Shown here piece by piece: positions 51,169-59,570 of a stretch of DNA of 64,000 nt (positions are counted from its first letter, which is position 1; each line of letters starts with the position of its first letter). The notes under the pieces were generated by a model. That model worked only from the letters and a program-made list of their open reading frames with translations, ran no database searches and had not been told where the DNA came from. The DNA is taken from contig JAHFPV010000017.1 of the NCBI GenBank assembly GCA_023266575.1, forward strand, positions 1 to 64,000. The letters run 5' to 3'. The translations under genes were made by a program, and so were the position numbers. Source of the DNA: Sphingobium sp. Lineage in GTDB: Bacteria; Pseudomonadota; Alphaproteobacteria; Sphingomonadales; Sphingomonadaceae.

Positions 51169-52796
51169 TCGCGCGCGCTGCTTTGTTTCTTGCGCCCCTG
51201 TTCCGCGCCATGGCCGCGCTGGGCCTGCTGGGCGCGCTGCTGGCTGGCGGCGGAGCGGCGCAGGCCGCGGACGAACCCCGGCTGGCGCTGGTGATCGTCA
51301 ATGGTGCCTACCAGTCGTTCGACAGGCTGGCGTCCACCTATGCCGATGGCGACAAGATCACCACTGCGCTCAACGCCACCGGCTTTGTCGATGCGAGTGG
51401 CGAAGGACCGGTGCAGGTGCGCCGCGACCTGTCGCGTGATGCGATGCTGGCCGCGATCGCCGATTTTCGCGCCAAGCTGACGGCCGCCGGTCCCAAGGCG
51501 TTCGGGATGCTCTATTTTTCCGGCCATGGCGCGGCGCTGGGCAGCTATGGCGATGTCATGCTGCTGCCGGTCGATGCCGGGCGCGACGTGACGGCGGAGA
51601 CGGCGACGCTGACCCGCGCCGCACTGACCCGCAACCTGCTGGGGTCGGGCGCGAAAACGATGCTGATCGTGCTCGACATGTGCCGCAACGTGCTGGCCGC
51701 GCCGCCGCCGTCGCTGGCGCAGATGATCGCCGACCAAACCGGGGTTGAGACGAGCGCCGTAGGTGAGCTGGCCGGGAGCAAGGGGCTGCGCCGGATGGTG
51801 CGCGCGCCTGCCGCCGCGATCCGGCCCGACCAGGGCTATCTGGTCGCTTTTTCCACCAGCGCCGACCAGTTCGCCTTTGACGATGGCATTTTTTCCAAAG
51901 TGCTGGCCGAGGAAATCCGCCGCCCCCAGCAGAATATCGCCGATGCCTTGAAGCGCGTATCGGATCGCGTCGCGCTATCGTCTGGCAAGAATTTCCAGAA
52001 GCCGACCTTCGACTATGGGCTTCAGGGCGCGCCGCCTTGCTTCATTTCCTGCGACCGGGCGGCGAACGACCGTTTCTATGATTGCGCCAATTGCCCGTGG
52101 ATGCGCGCCATTCCCGCCGGCACCACCCCGTTCGGGTCGCCCCCATCGGAGCCGGGACGTGGCAATGACGAGCCGGTGCAGACCAATATGCGGATCGAGC
52201 GGCCCTTTGCGATCGGTGTCTATGAAGTGACGATCGCGGAATGGAATGGCTGTGTCCGCGACAATGCCTGCACGAAGCTGGGCAATTGGGCGAAGGAAAA
52301 TCCCAATCCGCTGATCCCGGCGACCGACATCAGCTATGAGGATGCGCAGGCGTTTCTGGCCTGGCTAACGGTCAAGTCCGGGCGTACCTATCGCCTGCCG
52401 ACCGAGGCGGAGTGGGAATATGCCAGCCGGGGCGGCACGCCGAGCGCCTTTCCGTGGGGCGATGACATCAGCCCAAGCCAGGCCAATTATGACCATACCG
52501 CCCGTTATCGCGGATCGGACACCGCGCCCTATCGCGGCTATCCCGAAAGCGTAAACGGTTACCCCGCCAACGCCTTTGGCCTTAACCAGATGCAAGGCAA
52601 TGTGTGGGAATGGACGTCGGGCTGCACCGACCAGTCGTGCCGGACGCGCGTGATCCGTGGGGGATCGTTCGAAAGCGCGCCCGATGCGCTGCGATCGGCC
52701 AATCGCTTCACCGTCGCGCCATCCAAGCGACGGCAGGATGCCGGACTGCGGGTCGTACGTGATCTGGACCCGGACGAGATACTCGGCACGTCCTGA
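51165..52796 (+). CDS. Secreted caspase fused to a formylglycine-generating-enzyme domain
   Basis: A 543 aa protein. After a signal peptide (LGLLGALLAGGGAAQA) comes a caspase-like domain (residues ~37-290), with His121 in YFSGHG and Cys173 in LDMCRN. A Cys-rich joint (CFISCDRA, CANCPW) leads to an FGE/SUMF1-type domain (~310-540): PFAIGVYEVTIAEW, GRTYRLPTEAEWEYASRGGT, LNQMQGNVWEWTSGC, RVIRGGSFESAPDALRSANR. Such domains occur in true sulfatase activators and in ligand-binding or anchoring modules; which applies is unknown. The caspase may cleave, and the FGE domain recognise, targets in the envelope. Confidence 0.88.
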   Translation: MIARAALFLAPLFRAMAALGLLGALLAGGGAAQAADEPRLALVIVNGAYQSFDRLASTYADGDKITTALNATGFVDASGEGPVQVRRDLSRDAMLAAIADFRAKLTAAGPKAFGMLYFSGHGAALGSYGDVMLLPVDAGRDVTAETATLTRAALTRNLLGSGAKTMLIVLDMCRNVLAAPPPSLAQMIADQTGVETSAVGELAGSKGLRRMVRAPAAAIRPDQGYLVAFSTSADQFAFDDGIFSKVLAEEIRRPQQNIADALKRVSDRVALSSGKNFQKPTFDYGLQGAPPCFISCDRAANDRFYDCANCPWMRAIPAGTTPFGSPPSEPGRGNDEPVQTNMRIERPFAIGVYEVTIAEWNGCVRDNACTKLGNWAKENPNPLIPATDISYEDAQAFLAWLTVKSGRTYRLPTEAEWEYASRGGTPSAFPWGDDISPSQANYDHTARYRGSDTAPYRGYPESVNGYPANAFGLNQMQGNVWEWTSGCTDQSCRTRVIRGGSFESAPDALRSANRFTVAPSKRRQDAGLRVVRDLDPDEILGTS

Positions 52797-52858
52797 CAGT
52801 TTTTCAATGAGGGTCAGGAACCGGTCAGGGAAGCCGGTTCCGCAACAGGGGTGAGATG

Positions 52859-53773
52859 ATGAAGAAATATCTGGCGACGGCGGCACTGATGGCAGTTGTG
52901 CCGGGGATGGCGCAGGCGGCGCCCTATCTGGCGACGGTGGGCAGTCCCAACAGCCTGCAACATAGCGCGGTGACCACGGCGCTGAACCTTAATGACCTGG
53001 ACTATGACGATGACCCGGACACGCCCGGTTTCGACATGGAGGGGGATGCCGATACGATCGGCGCGGCGATCACCTATTGGGGTGCCTATGGCAATGAAGG
53101 CCAGCGCTACGAGCTGCGCTATCAAAAGGCGCTGCGCCCGTTCGAGGGCAGTCGCGCGCGCGTGCTGATCGACCCGGTGCTGAACGTCCTGCACGTCAAC
53201 AATGGCGCGACCGCGACGATGGGGACGCTGTCCACCGGGATCGAGATACCGGTCCAGCCCAACTGGCTGATCACCCCGCGCATCGCCTATGGCGTCACCG
53301 ACGCGGGTGCCTTTTTCGGATCGACCAGCAGCGACCTGATCACCGTGTCGGCCAGCAGCCGCTACAAGATCGCGCAAGTGGGGCGTGGCGACCTGACCAT
53401 CGGCAATATGATCGGCTGGTCCACCACCACCGATTGGGGCCTGGGGCGCGATCCGGCCTTCTATCTGAAGGAAAATGTTTTCACCTTCCGCAATGGCGTG
53501 GCCTATCAGCTGCCGTTCAAGGGGCGGATGTTCGGCGGGCGGCAGGGATCGCTGCGCGCCAGCTACACCTGGACCAAGCTGACCGACGATCCGCAATCCT
53601 ATGAAAATGTCCATGAAGCGGCGCTGAGCATCGGTGTCCGCACCCGCGAGGCGGAACAGAAGAGCAAGGCGGAGCAACTGCGCATCGGCCTGATCTACAC
53701 CCATGGCACGAGCAGCTTTTCGCATGATTTCGATTATGACGCGGTGACGCTGACCATCGGCTATCGCTTCTAA
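52859..53773 (+). CDS. Outer-membrane beta-barrel protein
   Basis: A 304 aa protein with a signal peptide (MKKYLATAALMAVVPGMAQA). The mature part alternates hydrophobic and polar residues in short strands (GAAITYWGAYGNEGQRYELR, GTLSTGIEIPVQPNWLITPR) and ends VTLTIGYRF, a C-terminal aromatic typical of outer-membrane barrels. An acidic loop (DDDPDTPGFDMEGDAD) follows the first strand. The ligand or role is unknown. It lies 62 bp after the caspase-FGE gene and 30 bp before the papain-like gene. Confidence 0.82.
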   Translation: MKKYLATAALMAVVPGMAQAAPYLATVGSPNSLQHSAVTTALNLNDLDYDDDPDTPGFDMEGDADTIGAAITYWGAYGNEGQRYELRYQKALRPFEGSRARVLIDPVLNVLHVNNGATATMGTLSTGIEIPVQPNWLITPRIAYGVTDAGAFFGSTSSDLITVSASSRYKIAQVGRGDLTIGNMIGWSTTTDWGLGRDPAFYLKENVFTFRNGVAYQLPFKGRMFGGRQGSLRASYTWTKLTDDPQSYENVHEAALSIGVRTREAEQKSKAEQLRIGLIYTHGTSSFSHDFDYDAVTLTIGYRF

Positions 53774-53803
53774 AAGCGGCACATCCAAGGGGAGGAACGG
53801 GCG

Positions 53804-55357
53804 ATGACGCATGGGGCCAGAAGCTGGGGTGTTGCGGCATTGCTGGCGCTATCGGGGGTCGGCCTTTCGGCGCTATCGGCGCAGGAGGCGGACGATCCGC
53901 ACTTCATGACCGGCGCGGAACCCGTTTCTCCCGAAGACTATGCGAAACTGCCTAAGCAGGGGCGGTTTCGCGCCTATCTGCCCAAGCGGGTGGACCTGTC
54001 CAACGCCTATCCGCCGCCCGGATCGCAGGGACCGCAGCCCAATTGCGTCGCCTGGGCGACCACCTATGCCGCGCGCACATTCCTGAACTTCCGCGACAAG
54101 ACGGTGCAGCCCGCCACCCCCGCCGACCAGATGAGCCCGGCCTATGTTTACAACCGGCTGCGCCCTGCCGGATCGCCGTGCAGCGGGACGATCAGCATCG
54201 TCCAGGCCCTGACATTGCTCAAGAACGAGGGGACGGTCAGCCTGGCCGACTTCCCAGACGATATGACCAAATGCGCGATCCCCGCGCCCGAAGCGCTGAA
54301 AGCCAAGGCGGGCAATTATCGCCTGCTCGACTGGCGCGCGGTCGACCGCGAAGTGAAGGACGACTGGCGCACGCCGATCATATTGGACGACGTCAAGGGT
54401 GCGCTGGCGCGCGGCGCGCCGGTGATCTTCGCCATGCCGGTGCCTGCCGATTTCAAGGCGCATCGGGGCAATGGCATCTATGCCCGTGCCGACAAGCCGG
54501 ACAAGGCCAGCTATCACGCCATGGCGATCGTGGGCTATGATGAGGAGCGGCAGGCGCTGCGCATCATGAACAGCTGGGGTCCGATCTGGGGCGACAAGGG
54601 CTATGCCTGGATCGACTATGCGACCTTCCGGCTGCTGACCGGGGAAGCCTATTCGCTCGAAGCGCCGGTCGCACCGGCAGCGCCCGGCGCGCCGCCGCCT
54701 GCGCCCAAGAGTGCGGCGCAGATGGTGACTGAGCATGCCGCTGCCATGCCCTGCGGCGCCGTCAGCGTGAAGGGCGCTAGCCTGTCGGGCTTTTCCGGCG
54801 ACCTGAACGCGATCGCCGCCTTGCGCGAAGCCGCGTTGAAGGCGGACCCCAGGACCAAGTTCGAGGTGCGTCATTTGCCCTGGCCGCAATGCGAGGCGGC
54901 GCTGACGCTGGCCGCTCCGCTGGCGCGCGCGGGGACGCGGATCGCGGCGCTGACCGAAGCAGGGGCGTTGCGCGAGGGCGATCCGGTGACGATGAAGGAG
55001 AATGAGATTTTCGGCGTCAGCGCGACCACCATAGCGGCGCGGCCATATCTCAGCATCATCTATCTGCAGGCCGATGGCAGCGCGGTGGAACTGCATCGCG
55101 GCCATCCCGAACCCGACCGCAAGGGGGTGCGGCAAGTGATGATCGGTCTGTCCAAGGCCGCGCAGCGCTATGCCGTCGCCCCGCCCTTCGGCCCGGAGTT
55201 GATCGTCGCGCTGGCGTCCGACAAACCGCTGTTTGGCGATGATGAGGTGGTCAATGGCACCGAACGGCAGTTTCTGACGCGGCTGCGCGCCAAGCTGGTC
55301 AGCCATCCCGGTGACGGCGTGTCCGCCGCCTTCGTCCGCCTGCACACCAGCAACTGA
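53804..55357 (+). CDS. Secreted papain-like (C1) protease with DUF4384
   Basis: A 517 aa protein. After a signal peptide comes a papain-type domain, with Q75 and C81 in SQGPQPNCVAWATTYA, H238 in SYHAMAIVGYD and N256 in MNSWGPIWGDKGYAWI, so the catalytic set is complete. A Pro/Ala linker leads to a C-terminal DUF4384-like domain (REGDPVTM, YLSIIYLQADGSAVELHRG, YAVAPPFGPELIVALAS), related to that of the caspase at 48690. An AGGAAC ribosome site precedes the ATG. It lies 8 bp before the RyR-domain gene. Confidence 0.88.
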   Translation: MTHGARSWGVAALLALSGVGLSALSAQEADDPHFMTGAEPVSPEDYAKLPKQGRFRAYLPKRVDLSNAYPPPGSQGPQPNCVAWATTYAARTFLNFRDKTVQPATPADQMSPAYVYNRLRPAGSPCSGTISIVQALTLLKNEGTVSLADFPDDMTKCAIPAPEALKAKAGNYRLLDWRAVDREVKDDWRTPIILDDVKGALARGAPVIFAMPVPADFKAHRGNGIYARADKPDKASYHAMAIVGYDEERQALRIMNSWGPIWGDKGYAWIDYATFRLLTGEAYSLEAPVAPAAPGAPPPAPKSAAQMVTEHAAAMPCGAVSVKGASLSGFSGDLNAIAALREAALKADPRTKFEVRHLPWPQCEAALTLAAPLARAGTRIAALTEAGALREGDPVTMKENEIFGVSATTIAARPYLSIIYLQADGSAVELHRGHPEPDRKGVRQVMIGLSKAAQRYAVAPPFGPELIVALASDKPLFGDDEVVNGTERQFLTRLRAKLVSHPGDGVSAAFVRLHTSN

Positions 55358-55365
55358 CCGCCACG

Positions 55366-57486
55366 ATGCGCGGGGGCAAGCAGGGCAAGGGGTTGAGGCT
55401 GCCGCCGGTCGCGCCGATCGTGCGGTTCGGGGCGATGGGGGTTGCTTTCCTGCTTGGCACATGGGGTTTTGCGCAGGCCTATGGGCAGGCGGGAATCGCG
55501 TCCTCCCTGGCACAGGATGCGTTCCGGTCGCTGCGGCTGATCGTCGGCAATTTTCCCCAGGCGCTTGAGGGGCGCGATTTGCCCGTCGCGCTGCATATTG
55601 CGCGCTGGGCGCTGCCGCTGCTGACCTTCTGGTCCACCGTCGCGCTGGCGTGGGAGCAGTTGCGCAATCCTTGGCGGCTGGCGATGATCCGGGCGCGGGG
55701 CGACCATCTGGTGATAGCGGGCGATGCCGATAGCGGGCTGGCGGCACAGGCGGCGGCCGGCGCGCTGGATGAGGGGCGGCGGGTGCTGCTGTGGCCGGGT
55801 GACCGGCGCACTGTCTGGGTCGCGGACGCGATCGAGGCTGGGGCAGCGGAGGTCGAGCAGGCGGAGACGGACGACAGCGTGCAGGCGCTAGCGCTGGACA
55901 AGGCGCGGGCCGTGCTGCTGCTGAGCCGCGAGGCGCGGACCAATATCGCGCTGGCCTCCGCCGTTATGGGGCAGGCGGCGCGGGTGCGGGCCGCTGGCGA
56001 TCCGCTGGACGTGATCCTGCGCGTTGATGACCTCGACCTGCGGCGCAGCGTCGAACAGCGGTTCGAGCAGGGCGACCGCAAGACCGCGCGGGTACGGCTG
56101 GCGGCGCTGCCCGACATTGCCGCGCGACAACTGGCGCTGGCCCGGCCGATCGACGGTTTTGCCCGTGCGGGACAGGCGGGGCGCAGCGTGCTGGTGATCG
56201 GCTTTACCCCGCTGGTCGAACGCTATGTGCTGCGGACGCTGGCAGGCGGCCATTATCGCGACGGGGGCAAGCCGTCCTTCTTCATGCATCTGGCCGATGC
56301 GGCGATGGCTGAGGCGGGTTTCCGGGCGCGCAATCCGGGGGCGGACAGCCTGTCGCCCGTGCACTTTGTCGAGGCGCGACCTGACCCGGCGGGGATCGGG
56401 GCGCTGATCGACCTGCATGTCACGACGCACGGTGAGCCGGTTGCGATCCTGATCGATGCGGGTGATGATGACCGGGCGCTGGCGATCGCGCTGGCCGTCG
56501 ATGCGCGCTATCGCGCCGCTGCGCTGGTCGCGCCGCCGATCCATGTACGGATGGATGGCGGGCATGACGCCCGGCTGGGCGCGGGGATTTTACCGTTCGG
56601 GGCGCTGGCCGATCTGGCCGATCCCGACATGCTGTTACAGGACCGGCATGATGCGCTGGCCCGGTCGATCCATGATTTCTATTTGGAGGGGCGCTTTGCA
56701 GAAGGGGAGCGGATCGGCGTGCGGGCGTCGATGCAGGAATGGGAAAATCTGCCCGAAAGCTTCCGCGACGATAACCGGCTGGTCGCCGACTGCTATCAGT
56801 TGAAGCTGCGCGACATTGGCGCGCGGCTGGTGGAGGGCAGCGGACCGTCGCTGCTGCTGACGCCCGATGAGTTGGAGGAATTGTCGCGCGCCGAACATGA
56901 CCGCTGGATGGCGGCCAAGCTGGTACAGGGCTGGACGTTCGGCGCGGTGCGCGATGACGCCAAGCGGCTGCATCCCGACATCATTCCCTATGATGATTTG
57001 AGCGAGGCGATCAAGGATCTGGACCGGGAGCAGGTGCGGATCATGGCGCGCTTGCTGGGCGCGTCGGGGCGGCGGGCATTGCGGGTGCTGACCGTGGCGA
57101 TCCTGCCCGGCGGCGAGAGCGTGCCGCCCGATCCGGGCGCGCTGCTGGCGGCGCTGGATGCGCATTATCCCGACCGGGTGCCGCTGTTTGCGGGCGATCT
57201 GGCCGATGCCTGGTCGCGGGCGATTATGGCGGCGCTGCATCAGCGGGGGCGGTTGATTCAACTGAGGCTGACCAGCCATGTCCAGGCGATCATCGACCGG
57301 CTCCATGGCGGCGACGCACGGATGGCGGCGGAGTTGGTGCGGGCGGCGGACGGCATCCGTGCAGTCGCCGATCCAGCGGACCTATCGGATGCCCAATTGA
57401 TCCTGACGCCGGGTCCGATTGAGGATAATCGCGCCGTACAACTGGGCAGCGACGGCGCTATTGTCCGGGCGCCATGGGCGCGCTGA
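55366..57486 (+). CDS. Membrane protein with TrkA-N-like and RyR domains
   Basis: A 706 aa protein. Two transmembrane helices lie near the N-terminus (about 21-41 and 83-96). A Rossmann-like domain follows (HLVIAGDADSGLAAQAAAGA, then RVLLWPGD), and a second one begins near residue 266 (SVLVIGFTPLVERYVLRTLA). Together they resemble the TrkA-N/RCK arrangement. An RyR domain is at about 500-565 (LEELSRAEHDRWMAAKLVQG, GAVRDDAKRLHPDIIPYDD). The last ~140 residues have LTVAILPGGESVPPDPG and are not recognised. No potassium selectivity filter is seen. It overlaps the permease gene by 13 bp. Confidence 0.82.
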   Translation: MRGGKQGKGLRLPPVAPIVRFGAMGVAFLLGTWGFAQAYGQAGIASSLAQDAFRSLRLIVGNFPQALEGRDLPVALHIARWALPLLTFWSTVALAWEQLRNPWRLAMIRARGDHLVIAGDADSGLAAQAAAGALDEGRRVLLWPGDRRTVWVADAIEAGAAEVEQAETDDSVQALALDKARAVLLLSREARTNIALASAVMGQAARVRAAGDPLDVILRVDDLDLRRSVEQRFEQGDRKTARVRLAALPDIAARQLALARPIDGFARAGQAGRSVLVIGFTPLVERYVLRTLAGGHYRDGGKPSFFMHLADAAMAEAGFRARNPGADSLSPVHFVEARPDPAGIGALIDLHVTTHGEPVAILIDAGDDDRALAIALAVDARYRAAALVAPPIHVRMDGGHDARLGAGILPFGALADLADPDMLLQDRHDALARSIHDFYLEGRFAEGERIGVRASMQEWENLPESFRDDNRLVADCYQLKLRDIGARLVEGSGPSLLLTPDELEELSRAEHDRWMAAKLVQGWTFGAVRDDAKRLHPDIIPYDDLSEAIKDLDREQVRIMARLLGASGRRALRVLTVAILPGGESVPPDPGALLAALDAHYPDRVPLFAGDLADAWSRAIMAALHQRGRLIQLRLTSHVQAIIDRLHGGDARMAAELVRAADGIRAVADPADLSDAQLILTPGPIEDNRAVQLGSDGAIVRAPWAR

Positions 57487-58241
57487 GGGGCAGCCGCAAG
57501 ATTGTTGCCGCGCTGGGGGCCGGGCTGTGGCTGATCGGGCGCGCGGCGCGCGGCATGGCGCGGCGGCTGGTGGCGGGCGACCGGCTGGCGCAGCGGCAAT
57601 TGGCCGATGGCCTACCGCTGCATGTGTGGCGACCCTTGCGCACCCTGCTGCCGCTGGCAGCGCTGGCGGGGATGATCGCCGGGATCGGCGCAGCGCGGCT
57701 GCTGGCGCTCTATAATGCGCAGATTCCGGTGCAGGCGGCGCTGGCGGAAACGCTGTTGTGCGACATCGTGCCGTTGCTTGTCGGGCTGTTCGCGTCGGGC
57801 AGCGTATCCGTGGCGCTATCATCGCGGCTGGGGGCGATGTCGCTCAATCGGGAGATTGACGCGCTGGAGGCGCTGGGGCGCGATCCGGTCGGCCATGCGC
57901 TGGGTCCGGCGCTGGCCGCGGTGCTGCTGTCGGTGCCGATCCATATGATGCTGGCCGGGTTGGCCGCGCTGGTCGGCTGCGCGTTGCCGCTGGGACTGAT
58001 GGCCAATATCGACTGGGCGCAATGGGCGGGTTTTGCCTTTTCGCACGAGGCAGCGGGGGCGATGCTGACCGGCATGGGCAAGGTGCTGGTCTATGCGCTG
58101 ATCGCCTTCGGCGTTGGCGGCGCGGTGGGGACCAAGCCGGTGCGATCGCCAGCAGACATTGGCCGCCGCGCGACCACCGCCTTTACCGCCGGATTGCTGG
58201 GGATTTTTGCCGCGGCGGCGGTGTGGACAGCCTTGGCATGA
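57474..58241 (+). CDS. MlaE-type ABC permease
   Basis: Inner-membrane permease of the MlaE/YrbE family for phospholipid transport between membranes. The protein is 255 aa with about five hydrophobic segments. The family stretch is visible as EIDALEALGRDPVGHALGPA then LAAVLLSVPIH. Its start overlaps the end of the RyR gene and its stop overlaps the ATPase start (ATGA), so it belongs to the same transcript as the protease genes. The usual partners are at 58238 (ATPase), 59567 (MCE) and 58977 (lipoprotein). Confidence 0.88.
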   Translation: MGALRGSRKIVAALGAGLWLIGRAARGMARRLVAGDRLAQRQLADGLPLHVWRPLRTLLPLAALAGMIAGIGAARLLALYNAQIPVQAALAETLLCDIVPLLVGLFASGSVSVALSSRLGAMSLNREIDALEALGRDPVGHALGPALAAVLLSVPIHMMLAGLAALVGCALPLGLMANIDWAQWAGFAFSHEAAGAMLTGMGKVLVYALIAFGVGGAVGTKPVRSPADIGRRATTAFTAGLLGIFAAAAVWTALA

Positions 58242-58894
58242 GCGCGTTGCTGGCATTTGAGGGCGTCAGTCTGGTGCTGGGCGGGGTGCGGCTGCTGGAC
58301 CGGATCGACCTGACCATCGCGGCGGGCGAGCGGGTTGCTATCGTGGGGGAGAGCGGGTCGGGCAAGGGCTGGCTGCTGCGGCTGGCGGTCGGGCTGGCCG
58401 AGCCGGGCAGCGGCACGGTGCGGCTGATGGGGGTGGCGCTGGAGGAGGCGGATACGGATGCGCGCCGGTTGCTGCGCGCGCGGTGCGGGCTGGCGATGCA
58501 GGGCGGGTCGTTGTTGGGCGACCTGAGCGTTGAGGAGAATATGCGGCTGGCGCTGGGCCGAATGGGCGGGCGCGATGCGCGGGCGGCGCGGCGGATCGAC
58601 CGGCTGTTGCTGGAATATGGGCTGGAGCAGGCGGCGAGCATCCGCGCCGACATGCTGTCCATCGGTGAGCGGCGGCGGGCGGAACTGGCGCGCGCCTTCA
58701 TGCGTGATCCTGACCTGCTGATTCTGGACGAGCCGTTCGAGGGTGCCTATGCGCGCGGCGCGGCGCTGGAGGAGCAGGTGCGGCGGCGGATGGTGCCGCA
58801 TGGCCGGGCGCTTCTGCTGCTGACGCAGGATGCGGCGCTGGCCGGGCGCTTGTGCGAGCGGGTGTATCGGCTGGAGGCTGGGCGGTTGGTGTGA
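58238..58894 (+). CDS. Degenerate MlaF-type ABC ATPase
   Basis: A 218 aa ABC subunit. Walker B (LLILDEP) and the Q-loop (Q88) are present. The P-loop reads GESGSGKGW (residues 37-45), so the Ser/Thr after the lysine, which holds magnesium, is replaced by Gly. The signature is LSIGE rather than LSGGQ, and the H-loop position is Gln197 (LTQD) instead of His. ATP hydrolysis may be weak or absent. It is co-transcribed with the permease. Confidence 0.87.
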   Translation: MSALLAFEGVSLVLGGVRLLDRIDLTIAAGERVAIVGESGSGKGWLLRLAVGLAEPGSGTVRLMGVALEEADTDARRLLRARCGLAMQGGSLLGDLSVEENMRLALGRMGGRDARAARRIDRLLLEYGLEQAASIRADMLSIGERRRAELARAFMRDPDLLILDEPFEGAYARGAALEEQVRRRMVPHGRALLLLTQDAALAGRLCERVYRLEAGRLV

Positions 58895-58899
58895 CGCCG

Positions 58900-58967
58900 C
58901 GTGTTCCCGCGCAGGCGGCAATCCAGTTCAGAGGACGGGACTGGGTTCCCGCCTGCGCGGGAACACG
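58900..58967. repeat. Inverted repeat between convergent ABC genes
   Basis: Perfect 19-bp arms CGTGTTCCCGCGCAGGCGG (58900-58918) and its complement (58949-58967) enclose a 30-nt loop. It lies between the ATPase gene and the convergent lipoprotein gene and probably stops transcription from both sides. Confidence 0.8.
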
Positions 58968-58976
58968 CAGGGTTGT

Positions 58977-59570
58977 TCAGCAGGAAGCAGCCCTGACCTT
59001 GCCCGACACCGCATCTTCAACAAAGGCCGCAACCGCCTGTTCGATCGCGCCCTGAAATGCCGCCGCGCGGGTGGTGCCTGCCGCCGAGGCGATCGGCTGG
59101 GTGGCGCAATAGCGGCCGGTCCAGATGGCCTTGCCCTGCGCCACCTGGGTCACGTCGAAGGCGACGACCGCTTGCGCGGTGCCAGCGCCGGTCACTTCCT
59201 CGAACCGGTCGAGCGTCGCCACGACCCGGCGGTCGGCGGCCAGCGACAGGTCCGGTCCAGTGACGGCGGCAAAGCGGGTGCGCAGCCCGGCGACCAGCGC
59301 GCGGGCCAGCATGGTGGCGGGGGCTTCTTCCCAGAACAGGGTTGCGGCCTGGCGGATTTCGCCGGGCGTGGCGGCATCGACATAAGCGTAGCGCAATCCG
59401 CCGCTGAGGCCCCGCGCCTGCACCGGGGCGACTGCCAGCGTCGGCGCAGGCTGGACCGCGCCGGGGGTGAAGCGGGGCGAGACACGCATGGTGACGGGGG
59501 TGTCGCCGCTTTTCAATGCGGCGCAGGCCGGGAGCATCAGGAGCAGGAGGATCGAGGCGCGGCGCTTCAT
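58977..59570 (-). CDS. ABC-transport auxiliary lipoprotein (PqiC/LetC-like)
   Basis: A 197 aa lipoprotein; the lipobox LPAC gives a lipidated Cys at about residue 16. The mature sequence has family features (LAVAPVQARGLSGGLRYAYV, QAATLFWEEAPATMLARALV, VVATLDRFEEVTGAGTAQAV), as in the ABC_trans_aux family that works with MCE transporters. Its start overlaps the MCE gene stop (ATGA), so the two form one unit, on the strand opposite to the permease and ATPase. Confidence 0.85.
   Translation of the reverse strand: MKRRASILLLLMLPACAALKSGDTPVTMRVSPRFTPGAVQPAPTLAVAPVQARGLSGGLRYAYVDAATPGEIRQAATLFWEEAPATMLARALVAGLRTRFAAVTGPDLSLAADRRVVATLDRFEEVTGAGTAQAVVAFDVTQVAQGKAIWTGRYCATQPIASAAGTTRAAAFQGAIEQAVAAFVEDAVSGKVRAASC

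Noticed and set aside
53873-55747. 624-codon minus-strand frame opposite the papain-like gene
   Set aside because: Composition is typical of a high-GC shadow; the plus frame has a complete papain catalytic set.
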